Program-made: the position numbers and the translations under genes | The notes under the pieces: model-generated | What the model was told of the DNA's origin: nothing | What the model saw: the letters and a program-made list of their open reading frames with translations, nothing else | The model's database searches: none | Shown here: positions 50,201 to 60,560 of the stretch, piece by piece | Position numbering within the stretch: the first letter of the stretch is position 1 | Layout: every line of letters begins with the position of its first letter | Source: Salvator merianae | Taxonomy: Eukaryota > Chordata > Lepidosauria > Squamata > Teiidae | Length of the DNA stretch: 64,000 nucleotides | Reading direction: 5' to 3' | Assembly: GCA_003586115.2 (NCBI GenBank) | Contig: QVOM02000075.1 | Location: 55,838-119,837 of the forward strand

Positions 50201-51731
50201 TGGATTATACTCAAGATTCACCCCCCAACATCTGGGGAAGGAGAAAAAGTTACATGGGAACTGGATTTCCAACCCAGACACATATCGCTGCTCCTCTGGG
50301 GCGGGAAAGGACTTCAGATTTTCCTAGACTTTCGCCCTTCAAAATACCAAAGAGTCCTACCAGGAATACTAAAAGGGGGGAGACGGATTTTGCTTGAAAG
50401 GGAAAGGAAGCTGTTAAGTTGTCTGTAGCATTAAATGTCTATGAGGATAATTCCCCTTCGCCGTGTAGATGAAAGCAAACCCTCCCAGTTTCTGTCTTTT
50501 CGTCTATGGGTTGCTGGTCAAAGATGGGGAGATATTTTTTCCGTCAGCTTGGAGTGTGGGGATTATTTGATTGGTAACAATATTCCACACCGATTATTTC
50601 TTCTTAGGCATGCATTGCAAATACCTTTTGGATGCCTCTCAATCTAATTTCTTACTTCAAATCTTTTTTTTTTTTTTAAGAGAACCGATCCGAACTTTTT
50701 CTCTCCTAAGCTGCCCACCCGCTTTCCCCTAAGTGATTCGCTCCAGAAGCAGATTTCTCTCCGCCAGTGACTCTGCCTTTAATCCGGATTCCAGCTACTG
50801 GCCGGCTTGGATTCTATTTTACAAAATAATTCGGTCATTTGGGGTAGGGGGAGAGAGAGAATTTTGAAGGCGAAGAGAGAGTGGGGTCCGAAAACCGAGG
50901 GGAAGATCACAGAAAAGAGGGAATTTTGGGAGTGCGATGTACTGGAATGGAGGTACAGGGAAAGCCGTCGGGAATCTGACCACCACCCCGACAATGCAAA
51001 TTCCAACTTTCTCCCTGCATTTCTGAGCTGGTTTCTCTTCCCCAACATCACCATAACACTAAATTTCCACCGCAGGGAAATCCGCCTGTGGGCTTCAGCT
51101 GGGGGTCTTGGTGGATTTCTAGACAAGGGTCGCCTCTTCCTCTCAACTTTAAAATTTTGGGCAGGGGAAAAGGGGTTGGGGAGTGGGGGGAGGCTGTTTC
51201 GTTTCGGGAGGGGGGATAAACTTCATTTTCTGCGCCCTGCGTTTCTCTCCAGAACCCTGGCTTATTGGCTGCTGGTCTGACTTTGCAAATTCTCTTCTGT
51301 TCTATTTTTATTTTATTCCAGCATGCGTCTTGGCGTGGCACCCCCAGGTGGATTATTCACCGATTAGCAAACAGGAGGATAGGTTTCCGCTTGGATGTGC
51401 CACCAGAAAGAGAGCGCCCGAATTCCCTTGCGCAGAGACAAAAAGGGAAACGCAACTTTTGCGCGCTTCCCTCCTTTTAGAGTGGAGGGGAAAATAATTC
51501 TTAGAATTATTCCTTTCAGGTAAGACCACAAGGTGAGGCGGTTTGACACCTCCCTCCCCACCCACCCCGCCACTTAAATTCTTAAAGCTCAGAGGAAGAG
51601 GAGATTAGAGATTAGCTACCTACCCCTCCCTGCCCACAAAAAAATGTAGTAAAAAAATAAAATAAAACTTACTTACACATCAGAGAATGCGCCCGGAAGA
51701 GACCGAGGCAGAGGATCAATATTTTCATCAT
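34115..51731 (-). CDS. CRLF1: Cytokine receptor-like factor 1, eight exons
   Basis: In transcript order the coding exons are 51731-51677, 41908-41627, 39856-39727, 38345-38176, 36989-36832, 36549-36381, 35460-35276 and 34138-34115. They join in frame to 391 codons (390 residues; human 422). CRLF1 is a secreted type I cytokine-receptor-like subunit that pairs with CLCF1 to form a ligand for CNTFR/gp130/LIFR. Exon 1 encodes a short signal peptide ([18 protein letters not shown]). Exon 2 is the Ig-like domain ([16 protein letters not shown] ... GDNLVCHS ... AGSCLYVG). Exons 3-4 form the first cytokine-binding fibronectin III domain ([28 protein letters not shown]). Exons 5-6 form the second, with the hallmark WSDWS at residues 307-311. 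Exon 7 carries the conserved tail ([30 protein letters not shown]). Exon 8 (VLSGDKS) is chosen for its strong acceptor and phase; an alternative acceptor near 34402 would give a longer, unfamiliar tail. Exons 2-7 are certain, exon 1 very likely, exon 8 probable. Confidence 0.93.
34651..34730. repeat. (GAAA)n microsatellite
   Basis: About 20 AAAG units, slightly interrupted, between the proposed CRLF1 exon 8 and exon 7. On the CRLF1 transcript strand it is a long CTTT pyrimidine tract. Confidence 0.95.
35188..35229. repeat. (TG)n microsatellite next to CRLF1 exon 7
   Basis: Twenty-one TG units end 46 bases from the exon 7 donor, on its intron side. The transcript strand carries (CA)n, a known context for hnRNP L binding. 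Confidence 0.95.
36686..36782 (-). repeat. ~250-bp interspersed repeat, copy C (reverse)
   Basis: The complements of the marker words are present (GATGCCCAGAAGCAACTGGT, GGCCGTGGCCTGATCC, CAGGGCTCC). It lies in CRLF1 intron 5 and runs in the same direction as CRLF1. Confidence 0.8.
38600..38770 (+). mobile_element. L2-like LINE C-terminal relic
   Basis: The plus strand reads [20 protein letters not shown] followed by [11 protein letters not shown]. This is the full C-terminal signature of L2/Rex1-type proteins including the terminal 'LKTWLF'. It lies in CRLF1 intron 3. Confidence 0.75.
39903..40307 (+). other. Unassigned 134-codon open frame in CRLF1 intron 2
   Basis: An uninterrupted plus-strand frame, antisense to CRLF1, ends in a short (TAT)n run. 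The middle part ([16 protein letters not shown] ... [20 protein letters not shown] ... [16 protein letters not shown]) is cysteine-rich and reads more like real protein than the usual chance frame. I recognise no family, no signal peptide and no splice structure. It could be a relic of a transposon or retrocopy, or chance. No poly(A) signal or start context supports it as a gene. Confidence 0.2.
40490..40610 (-). repeat. tRNA-core SINE relic
   Basis: The order is AAGGTAGGCCAGGCTGAGAA, GGATTCAAACTCCAGA (B-box complement) and GTCTAACCACTACAC, the typical reverse-strand end of amniote tRNA-core (MIR-type) SINEs. Confidence 0.65.
40662..40905 (+). repeat. ~250-bp interspersed repeat, copy D (long)
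   Basis: This is the longest copy. It starts CCCTGCTGGATCAGGCCATA and runs through CCAGTTGCTTCTGGGCATCT, CAAAACCTTCACCTGTTCTC and ATTGATACACCTGACCTCCG to GTCCAGTCCGTTCTTAAAG. Confidence 0.85.
43345..43960 (-). mobile_element. 5'-truncated L1-like LINE, ORF2 C-terminus and 3' end
   Basis: The minus strand encodes [19 protein letters not shown] followed by [15 protein letters not shown]. This corresponds to the L1 ORF2 C-terminal 'CWRC...HxWWxC' and '...PxxPLLG' blocks. Broken coding sequence continues toward 43580, followed by an AT-rich 3' end with AATAAA-like words near 43375. It lies in CRLF1 intron 1. Confidence 0.65.
45640..45900 (+). repeat. Diverged interspersed repeat (SINE/CR1-tail type)
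   Basis: It carries the pattern CATCTAATCCAGGAGCTGTT, GTGGCCAAACCATGGGATAA, AGCAGGAGCACAAGAACC. This resembles the common reptile repeat with 'CATCTAGTCCAGCATCCTGTT ... AGTGGCCAACCAGATG', but it is too decayed to classify. Confidence 0.35.
46660..46880 (+). repeat. ~250-bp interspersed repeat, copy E
   Basis: It contains TTGCTGGATCAGGCCACGGC, CCCATCTAGTCCAGAATCC, AATTGCTTCTGGGCATCTCC, CTCTCCACTCCCTGCAAATG and CTCCATGAATCTGTCCAAG, all in the family order. Confidence 0.85.
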
Positions 51732-51893
51732 GGTGCCAAACTCTTGCGAGAGGGAGAGAACTTGGTAAAAGAATTCCCCCCTTCTTCTTGCAAGGGGTCC
51801 CTTTAGGCTCCCCACCCCAAAGGTAACCCCAAAGTCTCTCCCGGGGAAATGGGAAATGGCTTTCTCTCTCTCTTTCTCTCTTCTCCCCCCCCA

Positions 51894-52029
51894 NNNNNNN
51901 NNNNNNNNNNNNNNNNNNNNNNNNNNNNNNNNNNNNNNNNNNNNNNNNNNNNNNNNNNNNNNNNNNNNNNNNNNNNNNNNNNNNNNNNNNNNNNNNNNNN
52001 NNNNNNNNNNNNNNNNNNNNNNNNNNNNN
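51894..52029. other. Assembly gap (136 N)
   Basis: The run of N begins 163 bases upstream of the CRLF1 start codon, flanked by CT-rich and purine-rich sequence. Part of the CRLF1 5' UTR or promoter is therefore missing. Confidence 1.
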
Positions 52030-52226
52030 TGGAAATTAAGAAGCCCTTCGCTAAAAGGAGACAAGCAGGGTTCCGACCCTGCCGGTGCCTTTTGGTCTTT
52101 CTTTTCTCTCTGTCTCTCGTTCTTTCTGTCTTTCCTGTCTCTCTTACTCAATCAGCACACTGAAAAGATCATTTCTGACTCAGCCTAGTAAATACTTACT
52201 CAACTATTTGGCTGCACTTCAGTGGG

Positions 52227-52228
52227 TT

Positions 52229-52283
<55 letters not shown>

Positions 52284-52322
52284 GCCTTCCTTCCTTCCTT
52301 TCCTTCCTTCCTTCCTTCCTTT
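52227..52322. repeat. (CTTT)n-(CCTT)n microsatellite
   Basis: A pure CTTT array to about 52283 continues as a CCTT array. Confidence 0.95.
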
Positions 52323-53062
52323 TTTCCTTCCATCCTTCCAATCTGCCCCGAAAGCTTCTTTTCTGCCGCCCCCCCCCCTTTAAGCGCAGACTGAGGTGAG
52401 AAGCAGTCGCACTGCAGTTCTCCTCATACCTTCTCCCCCCCAACAGACGGGCCAGAGAGGTTTAGGAGCCGAATGGGTTTCAACAATCTTTTCTGGGCAC
52501 GGTTAGGTTTTGGGTGTCCGCTCGGAGATTGTTTCCTCCATTCCTTCGTGCGTGAGCGTTCGGGCTTTAAAACATCCGGAGCCAACTTTTCTGGCCGGGG
52601 GCTTGGAGGTAGGGGAGCGCTCCTCGGCATCACCAAAGCCTGCAGAGTCTTTCGCTCGAGTCAAATGCTTGCATGCTTGGAGGTTTTATTTACTTCTTTA
52701 GGCCCGCAGAATTCCTCCCTGCCCACCTGAGCCACGAGGAAACTGGGGCGCCTGCTTGCCCATCCTTGTCTGTACGCACCTGCAACTCTGCCATCCCAAC
52801 CGCGTTGACTCTGGAGGAGATTCCACGCTGCCCCCCTCCGTGGTGTTTCCTTCCCAAGAAAGGGGGGGTCTGGGGAGACTTATGGGCGGCGGGGAGACTG
52901 GGAAACCCCCGGGGGGGGGGTTGTGTCTTGAATGTCTAGAGCGATTCATTTTAAAAAAGGAAAGAAAACCCATTTTAAGCCCCCCTTTTCCTCCACACGA
53001 GTAGCCACACTGTGGAACCCTGCAGGACCCCCTTCAGGTTCAGCATGAAGGTTGCAAGACAT

Positions 53063-53427
53063 CTTCCTTCCTTCCTTCCTTCCTTCCTTCCTTCCTTCCT
53101 TCCTTCCTTCCTTCCATTCTCCTTCACTGTCTCTTCTTCCTTCCTTCTATTCTCCTTTGCTCTCTCCTCTCCTCTTCCTTCCTTCCTTCCTTCCTTCCTT
53201 CCTTCCTTCCTTCCTTCCTTCTATTCTCTTTCACTCTTCTTCCTTCCTTCCCTCTTTCCATTCTTCTTCACTCCCTCTTTTCCCCTCTTTCCTTCCTTCT
53301 ATTCTCCTTCGCTCTTTCTTCTATTCTCTTTCACTCTTCTTCCTTCCTTGTTTCCATTCTTCTTCACTCCTTCTTTTCCCCTTTTTCCTTCCTTCCTTCC
53401 TTCCTTCCTTCCTTCCTTCCTTCCTTC
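53063..53427. repeat. Compound (CCTT)n microsatellite cluster
   Basis: Three long CCTT arrays (about 53063-53114, 53177-53220 and 53383-53427) are separated by related pyrimidine-rich sequence such as CTATTCTCCTTCGCTCT. About 360 bases of almost pure pyrimidine on the plus strand. Confidence 0.95.
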
Positions 53428-54107
53428 CAGAATACATTTCTTTCCCATGGAACAATCCTTTCTGGCTGGCGCTCAGTTTGGGAATTAATCAGCTAAGATC
53501 TTGGAGCTTAAGGGTAGCAGGCAGGGAGCATAGATTTGAGGTGCTGGGAATTGGCCCGAGACCAACAATTTCTTCAGGGGATTTATTTTTTCTACTCCAG
53601 GCAGTCAACTTCCTCCTTTTTATTATTATTATTTATTTCTTGAAAGGATCTGCCTACTGCTCTCTGGTTTAAAAAAAAATAAAATAAAAAAAGGAATAAA
53701 AAATTCGGGGTAATAACAGCAGTTAGAGAGGCAGAGTCTCGTCAGAGGAAAGGGACGGGGAGGGCTTAGTCTGAGCATCTTATCCAAACCTCTTCTGAAA
53801 CCATCCAAGCTGGAGGCCATCTTGTGGCAGGGAGTTCCAGAGTCTAACCAGCTGCTCTCCAAGAATGCGGTTGAGTCCAGCTGCCGTTCTACAGGATTCT
53901 CAACCTTCCTCTTTTGAGGTTTGATTGGCATTCCTCTGTGCCCTTTTGCCCAGGGACCCCAGGCCCCTGCCACACCACCACAGAGTACCCCGGGCGATTC
54001 TCTCAGCCCTTAGAGGCTGCTGAGGGGCATGGCAAGGGCAGCTAGTCTGGTCAGTCCAAGCCACGTTGCCTTGGGCAGAAACAGGGCTTTGGGAAGCTGC
54101 AGAGTTG

Positions 54108-54247
54108 CAGGGTGTGGAGAGCGGGTGAAGGTTTTGCCTTCGTCTCCTGCTTGAGATGCCCAGAAGCCATTGGTGGCCACTGTCTGAGATGGGATGCTTG
54201 ACTAGATGGGCCGTGGCCTGATCCAGCAGGGCTCTTTCTGTCGTTGT
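54108..54247 (-). repeat. ~250-bp interspersed repeat, copy F (reverse)
   Basis: It contains GTGAAGGTTTTGCCTTCGTC, GAGATGCCCAGAAGCCATTG and TGGGCCGTGGCCTGATCCAG, the reverse complements of the family words. Confidence 0.85.
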
Positions 54248-56189
54248 AGCAAACCTGTAGGCAGATATTGCTGCCATTTTACAGAAGGGAAAGACAGAGA
54301 CAAGGGGAAGAAAAGGGGACTAGAATCCGCCGCCCCCATGCAACACCCAGAGAGAGACTTGTTCTGATTTTACTCATCCAAGAGGGAGTTTAGCCTCTGG
54401 AGTCGCCGCCATCAGGGTTCCTGAGCATGTGCGGAGTTCTCCCTTCCCTTGTTGAGTAGCTTTAGTAGAACCTGGAGGGCCTGCTGATGGGGTGTGGCCA
54501 TCTTTTCTCCCCACGAGACCAAGAGGAGGGAAAAGGGCCCCCTGTTGCCCTGCTGCCCTGCATATTTCTGGGCCAGGCAAGACAAAAAAGGTCACCCTTC
54601 CCCGTGCAAATACGCCAAGAGAGGACTGATTACCCCTCTGGCTCCCGCTGAGTCACTCGGGCTGCCAGGAACCCGTTGCGGCTCAGGCGCTATTTTCTGC
54701 GTCTCTTCCCTGTCGACCTTTCGCAGGATGAATCACCCAACCCACAGACCGCCGTCGGCTTGCTCATATGACCAGTGACGGAGGGAAGGTGGCATTCCAT
54801 GCCTCTTAATCCCAGGCCAGGCCCCGTAGATGCTCTTAACCCCGCAAGGCATCAATTGTCTTCTTTCTACGGTTCCATGCTGCTCCTGGGGTGAGTTAAC
54901 GCCAGGAGGGGCCGCGTGTAGTTTCTGGGCATCTAACGGCTCAGGTTCGATCCTGACATCTTGCAGGCTGGACTCTCAATGTGCCCTTGAAATCAGGACC
55001 ACCTATTCTGAACCAAGAGGGCTAGAAAGCCGATAGTCCGAGTTACGTGGGCGATACAAAATGGTTTGGAGGAACCAGAATAGTACCATGGGTTGTACAG
55101 CCATTTTACTCTTTTTTAAATTTAGGTGTTGCCAAATGAGCTTGAAAACAATCTGCAGAACGTTCTGTTTCCATTAAGTTACCTCAGAGGAAGAATATTA
55201 TGCCGCCTTGGACTTCGTTGAAAATAGCAAACTCTTGCTCTTTTCTCTGCGCTCTTTACCGCTCTATTAGTCTTAAAATTTGGTGGAGACGACAAAGTTT
55301 TGCCCTGCAGATGGAAAGGTGGTGCTTCTCTCTTTGGGGTAGAGAATCGTAACTATCCTTTTCTGTGCCATCTTCTCAGCTGAGTTCAGAGGACCACTTT
55401 GACTGTTTAAGAATCAAGTTGCCTTGGTTTGCTCTTTACAAAAAAGAAAACACACACATTAATGCCTGTTGAGTTTTTGCATCCCTGTTTAAAAGGCCCA
55501 CTGGAGAAATTTTAAAAAAAGAGGCTTGAAATGTAGAGAATTTGATAGTCAGCTCTTTCCCATTTGAACTCTTTTCTCAGCAATGTATAGACAGATTAAT
55601 GGATAACTTCTTTCTCTGTTCTTGCTTAACTCTTTTCATGCTGACCAAAAAGACCCCCTTTTTTAAAAGGAGATGGGTGCTAGGATGGTAAAAGAGAGAT
55701 GAAGGTTGAAGATTTCTGGGCTGAGCTTTAAAGGATGGGGTGGAGCTAAGGAAGCAAAGGAGGAGCCTGCTGGATTTAATGCGTGGAGCTAGTTTTTTGG
55801 GGGGAAAACCTTTCCTTGGCAGAACTGGCGGCTGTACCTGTTAATGTTTGTCACTGGCATCTTGGCTACAGATACATCACTTTGCAGGTGCAAAAGAGCT
55901 CCTTAAGCAATATACAGATTGCAAGGCAAGACCCAAAGAAGCTGTAGAAGGCAGGATAAAGCATTGAATAAATGCAAGCAAAATGCAGGATGCAACTGTC
56001 TGAAAAGATTCTGCAGGCCTTCTCAAATCTGTAGGGTTGTGATGGGAAAACAAATCCTTGCCGCAGCTAGGCCTTTGGAAGCCGTACGGAACATGGGTAC
56101 ATGGGTATGCTGAAAAATTTTAGTTGCCAAGGATGTAATTTCCTTCAGCAGGGGAAAAAAATTAATGAGGGCATTTGAACTCCTTTGTC

Positions 56190-56490
56190 GTGTTTGGATT
56201 ACATACGCGAGGGGTACCTACCTGCCTCCGATAGAACTATTTACGAATATTTATATGAATTTCACCTGCTCAGTTTTGCGATTGTTAAGATACCACCAGC
56301 ATTTGATTCTTTACTTGGAGAACATCAAGATTCTCTTAGTTTTAGAGTAGTTGGTGGTAAGTTCCACCACGGAACAGTAACTCGTAAATGCTCGTAAAGT
56401 ACTTTTTAATCCTATAACCGGCATGGGTAATAGAGTCACATCGTCAGCGTATGCGACAACTATTTTACCAGAGCTGGAGGCTGGGAAATA
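56190..56490 (-). mobile_element. Non-LTR reverse transcriptase relic with YADD motif
   Basis: The minus strand translates to KIVVAYADDVTLLPMPVIGL followed by KSTLRAFTSYCSVVELTTNY and SKTK. The YADD catalytic motif and the downstream 'L...F..YC...L.(I/T)NYSKTK' pattern are diagnostic of LINE reverse transcriptases. Reading breaks soon after, so it is inactive. The clade was not determined; it differs from the Bov-B and L1 fragments above. Confidence 0.75.
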
Positions 56491-58127
56491 ACCACATTTA
56501 ACAACTGGATCACTGAGTTAATACTGAAGGGGAACAGCAAATTCGGTCTTTATTTACACACTCACAGTTGTTCAGGCGTGCAAGAAACTAACTTGACGAA
56601 GGTCATCCTCTTCTGCCCTCCTAGTGTGACTTTATCTCTCTCTCTCTTTTCAAGTCTTCTTCTGCCAAAAACCTCTTAAAAATTCGCCTCAAAGTAGAAT
56701 GGGTTTGCATCTTTGAAAAGTGAGCCGGGAAAGCAAAACGAGATTGTCTTTCCCTTTCCCAGAACCTCTTGGAGGGGGTGTTGGGGTGTGTGGGGAGATT
56801 GTTTGTCTGCTCCCTTTAAGGGGACTTGAAGAGCTTTCAAGGCACCTCTTCAGCGTTTTTTTTACCTGCAGGGCAAGGCAGCTAAAGTAGACTCTTCAAC
56901 TGAACCCAACTTCGCCTTAAGTGAGTGGGTGGGGTCTGGGTGGCGCCAGGTTGAGTGGCATGCAGGTTTGTTTCAGGTGTAGTGCGCACCTGAAATTGGA
57001 GGAGATACATTTCCTGGCCGAAGCGCTTTAGAGCTACCGGGGAGTGGGGGCGTTGCCTAGGGGCCCCTTGAGTTTTTCCAAAAAGACTATTAGCCTCTTC
57101 TGCTCCTCATTCTGTGCTTGAATCGGCAGCGAATTTTAGTCAACGTTCCCCGATCCCTTGCAAAGGAAACACCCTAATCCAGCCCTGCGCCCGGAGATGG
57201 GCCTATAAATTCCTGCAAGTAATTAACGCAACTTTTTAATCCTTTGGTCTTCCTGAAACACTATTTGTTCAGTAAACAGAGAGTGAGATGGTACACTTGA
57301 AAACATTCCTGGGAAGTTTTTGTTTTTCTTCCTGGTCCGTCATGGCTCCGTCCAGCGCGGCTGTAACCACTGGCCTTTGAGAGAGCGTGCGTGTGTGCAC
57401 AGAGTCGCGTCACCGAATAGTCATTTCGCTAGATTTATAACCAAAAGGTAGCTTCGTGGCTTTTTGGGAAACCCCCTTCCTGGGAAATGCTGCAGATCAA
57501 ACTTGTGACCTTCGAGCTGAAGCTGGAGTTAAAATTACTTTGCTAATTCACATCAGTGTGGGCAGAAGATGACGCCATTTCGTTGGTGGGCATTGGGGTG
57601 CCTTTGTATCCCACTTGTTTTTAATGCTTGCGGTCAAACCGGAGAAGCTATTGGCTCGAACCCTGTAAGCTTCCCACATGTTGTCGGCAGAGGAGATTTG
57701 GGAGGGAAAGGCAGCCAGGCTCAAACTGTAAATTTTCATTTTTGCAGCAGAGAGAGGGGAAGTTTTTTCCTTTCAAAAGCCGAACAGATTTAGGACTTTG
57801 AGAGCTGAACCACAAGGCCCCCGAAACGGTACATGTTGCGGGCAGGTGCCTAGCGGAGCTTTCTGCCAAGGACTGTAAAGCTGCAGCCCTTTTCTCTCCT
57901 CCATTGCTCTCCACCCCACCTGCCACCCTTCCTGCTTGGTTCCCCCCCCCCCCCGGGCCTGCAGAGGGTCCCCAACGCTGGAAGCAGGGGAGGTGAGGCA
58001 AGCTGAAATGTTGGCACCCCTTCTTGTCTTGTCTTTTCTCCTCTGTTCTGCTTTTGCCCTGGAGCCAGCTGCTAGGGGGAGAGGGTGCCCAACCCCCAGT
58101 TCCCTGCCCTAAAAACCTCTGTCGCCG

Positions 58128-58200
58128 TTAGAATCCTAGAGTCGGAAGGGGACCTCCGAGGTCATCAAGTCCAACCCTCGGTTCAGTGCAGGATTTAGGA
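58128..58200 (+). mobile_element. CR1 LINE 3'-end relic
   Basis: AGAATCCTAGAGTCGGAAGG, GGACCTCCGAGGTCATCAAG and TCCAACCCTCGGTTCAGTGC match the well-known CR1-type stretch ('GGAAGGGACCTC...GGTCATC(T)AGTCCAACCCC...GCAGGA'). Confidence 0.75.
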
Positions 58201-60439
58201 GAAACACCCCAGGTGGGAAAAGCAAACCGCCTGAAGGTTTTTCATTTCCACCCTCGTTTTAATGTTTGAATCCCACTTCTGTGAATTTCCGGAGTCCCTT
58301 TCCGCAGGACTCAAAAGCGTGAGTGGCTGAATGGTGTCTAAGCTGCAGCGGTCCAAGGACATTTCGCTGCGTGACGCTGATGTTAGAGGCAGACAGACAA
58401 GACCCTCCGGCCTGGTTCTCTGGCTGCCTCCAGGCTCACAGAACCGGAGCAAAGTCTCTGCGGACACAGAACTCTGCCCCAGAAGTATTGAAACAAGCTC
58501 AGGAACAGTGAGAAGCAGAAGGGGAAAGTAATTCATTTGCAGACAGACTTGGAATTGTGGGACCGAGGGCTTAAAGTGTGGAGAAAGGGGTTGCAGCGCC
58601 GGGCCGACTTCTTCCCACGTGTTTCTCTGCATTTGCAGAGGAGTTCACAGCCCCCCCACCCCCAGTCTTCAGTGCTGGATTCCTTGAGAACCACAAAATG
58701 GCAAAAAAACAAAAAAACCCCACCAACCCAGAAAACAAAAAATCCCAACCCCAGAGAAGCACACAACTCCTTGGACTGCTTGCGTGGCCCCAGTCTTCTT
58801 AACCCCCATGTGTTCCCCATTAAGACATCGGCAGGCTTGCAAGCGGGGAGTTTGCGCGGCCATAAATTACGTTAATGAGGGTTGGTGCAGAAAGGTCGGT
58901 ATCCAGGGTGGGGGGGAGATGAAAGGGAAAGCCGGAATGGGAACGCAGGACCCAGGGCAAGAGAGCGTTCGGCGCAGGTGGGAAGGGACGGTTTTCCCTC
59001 TCGTTCGGCCGGGCTTCCAAGCATGTGTTCCAAAATCAGGCCCATAAATCACGCCCCGAGCACAGAAGGATGTGGGTATAAAACCAGAGAAAGCTGATAG
59101 TCTGTCCTGGACCCTGCGCCTTGATCCTGGGAAAATAAGTGTCTTAAGAAGAGAGGAGAAACCCACAACAGGTCACCCCTGAGCCTGCCACAGCCCTTCG
59201 TGAGAAATGGGAACTCACGTAGCCTCTGATTTCAAATAGATTTTTTTTTTTCCCTTCCCTGCAGAAATCCCATTTGAATAGCCGTCCTGAATGCTGCATT
59301 TGAACTGACTGGTGTGTGTGTGTGTGTGTGTGTCTGTAATTTTGCACACATGTCTTTTTGCATGGGTTGTGAGAACAAAGAGTAAATGTTGCTTACATTT
59401 CGGATATGCGTGTCAGGGTGCAAAGAATAATTAGAAGTTGAATGCCTCAGAGAGCAAGCAGACGGACCCATTTCCCAGGCAAGCCCGTTAAGTTTGCCTT
59501 AAGCGGTTTCTTTGAGGCCTTGCGATCTTCTGTAGACCTTGAAAATTATTTGCTCTCCGTTTGGACCTCTGGCAGCGCCGTGCAGGGGGCAGCGCCCTGG
59601 GCTAGAACCTAGAAGGCCTTGGGCTCGAAACCCCACACAAATACTAAAGTTTCCTGGCTGAGCCTCTGATACAGGGGTGCTCAAAGAACGGATCGGATTT
59701 GCCTGTCGCATCTCTGGTTGAGTCTTTCACCGTTTTTGGCACCCTGCTTTCTAAAGGGGCAGCGGTGCCCCCAGGTCAGAGACTCCCACAGCAGGACGGC
59801 AGATGTGCTTTCCTAAAAACAAGCTGCATTAAGGAATTAAAAAAAGAAAGGACTTTACAACAACTCTGAACGCAGACCTATATATGGGAAAGAAATCGGA
59901 GGTCTTCGCCAGCTCCTAAATCATCGCTCGCTCCTTCTCTGAAGAAACCCGCTGCATCCCACTTCCTCTCCAGCATGGGCGTGCCGCAGCCCGTGTCAGC
60001 GCCCGAGGCTTCGGGCATTGTTCAATTAAGGTTAATGACTTTTGCTCAGCCAGACATAAAAATTAATGAGGACGCTGTTAAAAGGACAGGAGAAAAGAGG
60101 GGAGCGGAGGGCCATTAAACTTCCCCGAGCCAGGAGGAATTGGAAGAACAGGAGCTGGAGAAAATTGGGGTTTGGGGCACCGATGGCTTCCTTCCCCCAA
60201 GCGGCGCCCTGCAGGATCAGGCCACCCAATCGCGTCCCCTAGCAGCTCTTCCTCAGAAAGACCCCACCCTGGGTTAAAGTATGGAAATACCCGCAATCTG
60301 AGTCTCCTTTAGGCAGTGGAGATGGCTGCCCCTACAGTTGCCTGGGCTTCCGTCCTGAGCAACTGGTTCCCTTAAGGCACACTGCCAATGGAGGTTCCAC
60401 CTTCCAGGAAAAACAACCTCTGATTCTTCCATCAGTTTG

Positions 60440-60560
60440 GTCGACTGCTGAATGGGGCCTTCTCCGTGGTGGCCCCCACACTGTGGAATAACTTCCCTCC
60501 CTGGGGTGCACCTGCCACCGTCACTGCACACCCCTTCAGATGCACAGTGAAGAGACATCG
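60440..60560 (+). mobile_element. L2-like LINE C-terminal relic
   Basis: The plus strand reads GAFSVVAPTLWNNFPPWGAP followed by FRCTVKRHRFT, the L2/Rex1 C-terminal signature. This sequence also gives a false minus-strand frame. Confidence 0.7.

Noticed and set aside
53012..53672. Ser/Phe/Leu-rich frames of up to 206 codons
   Set aside because: They are translations of the (CCTT)n microsatellite cluster.
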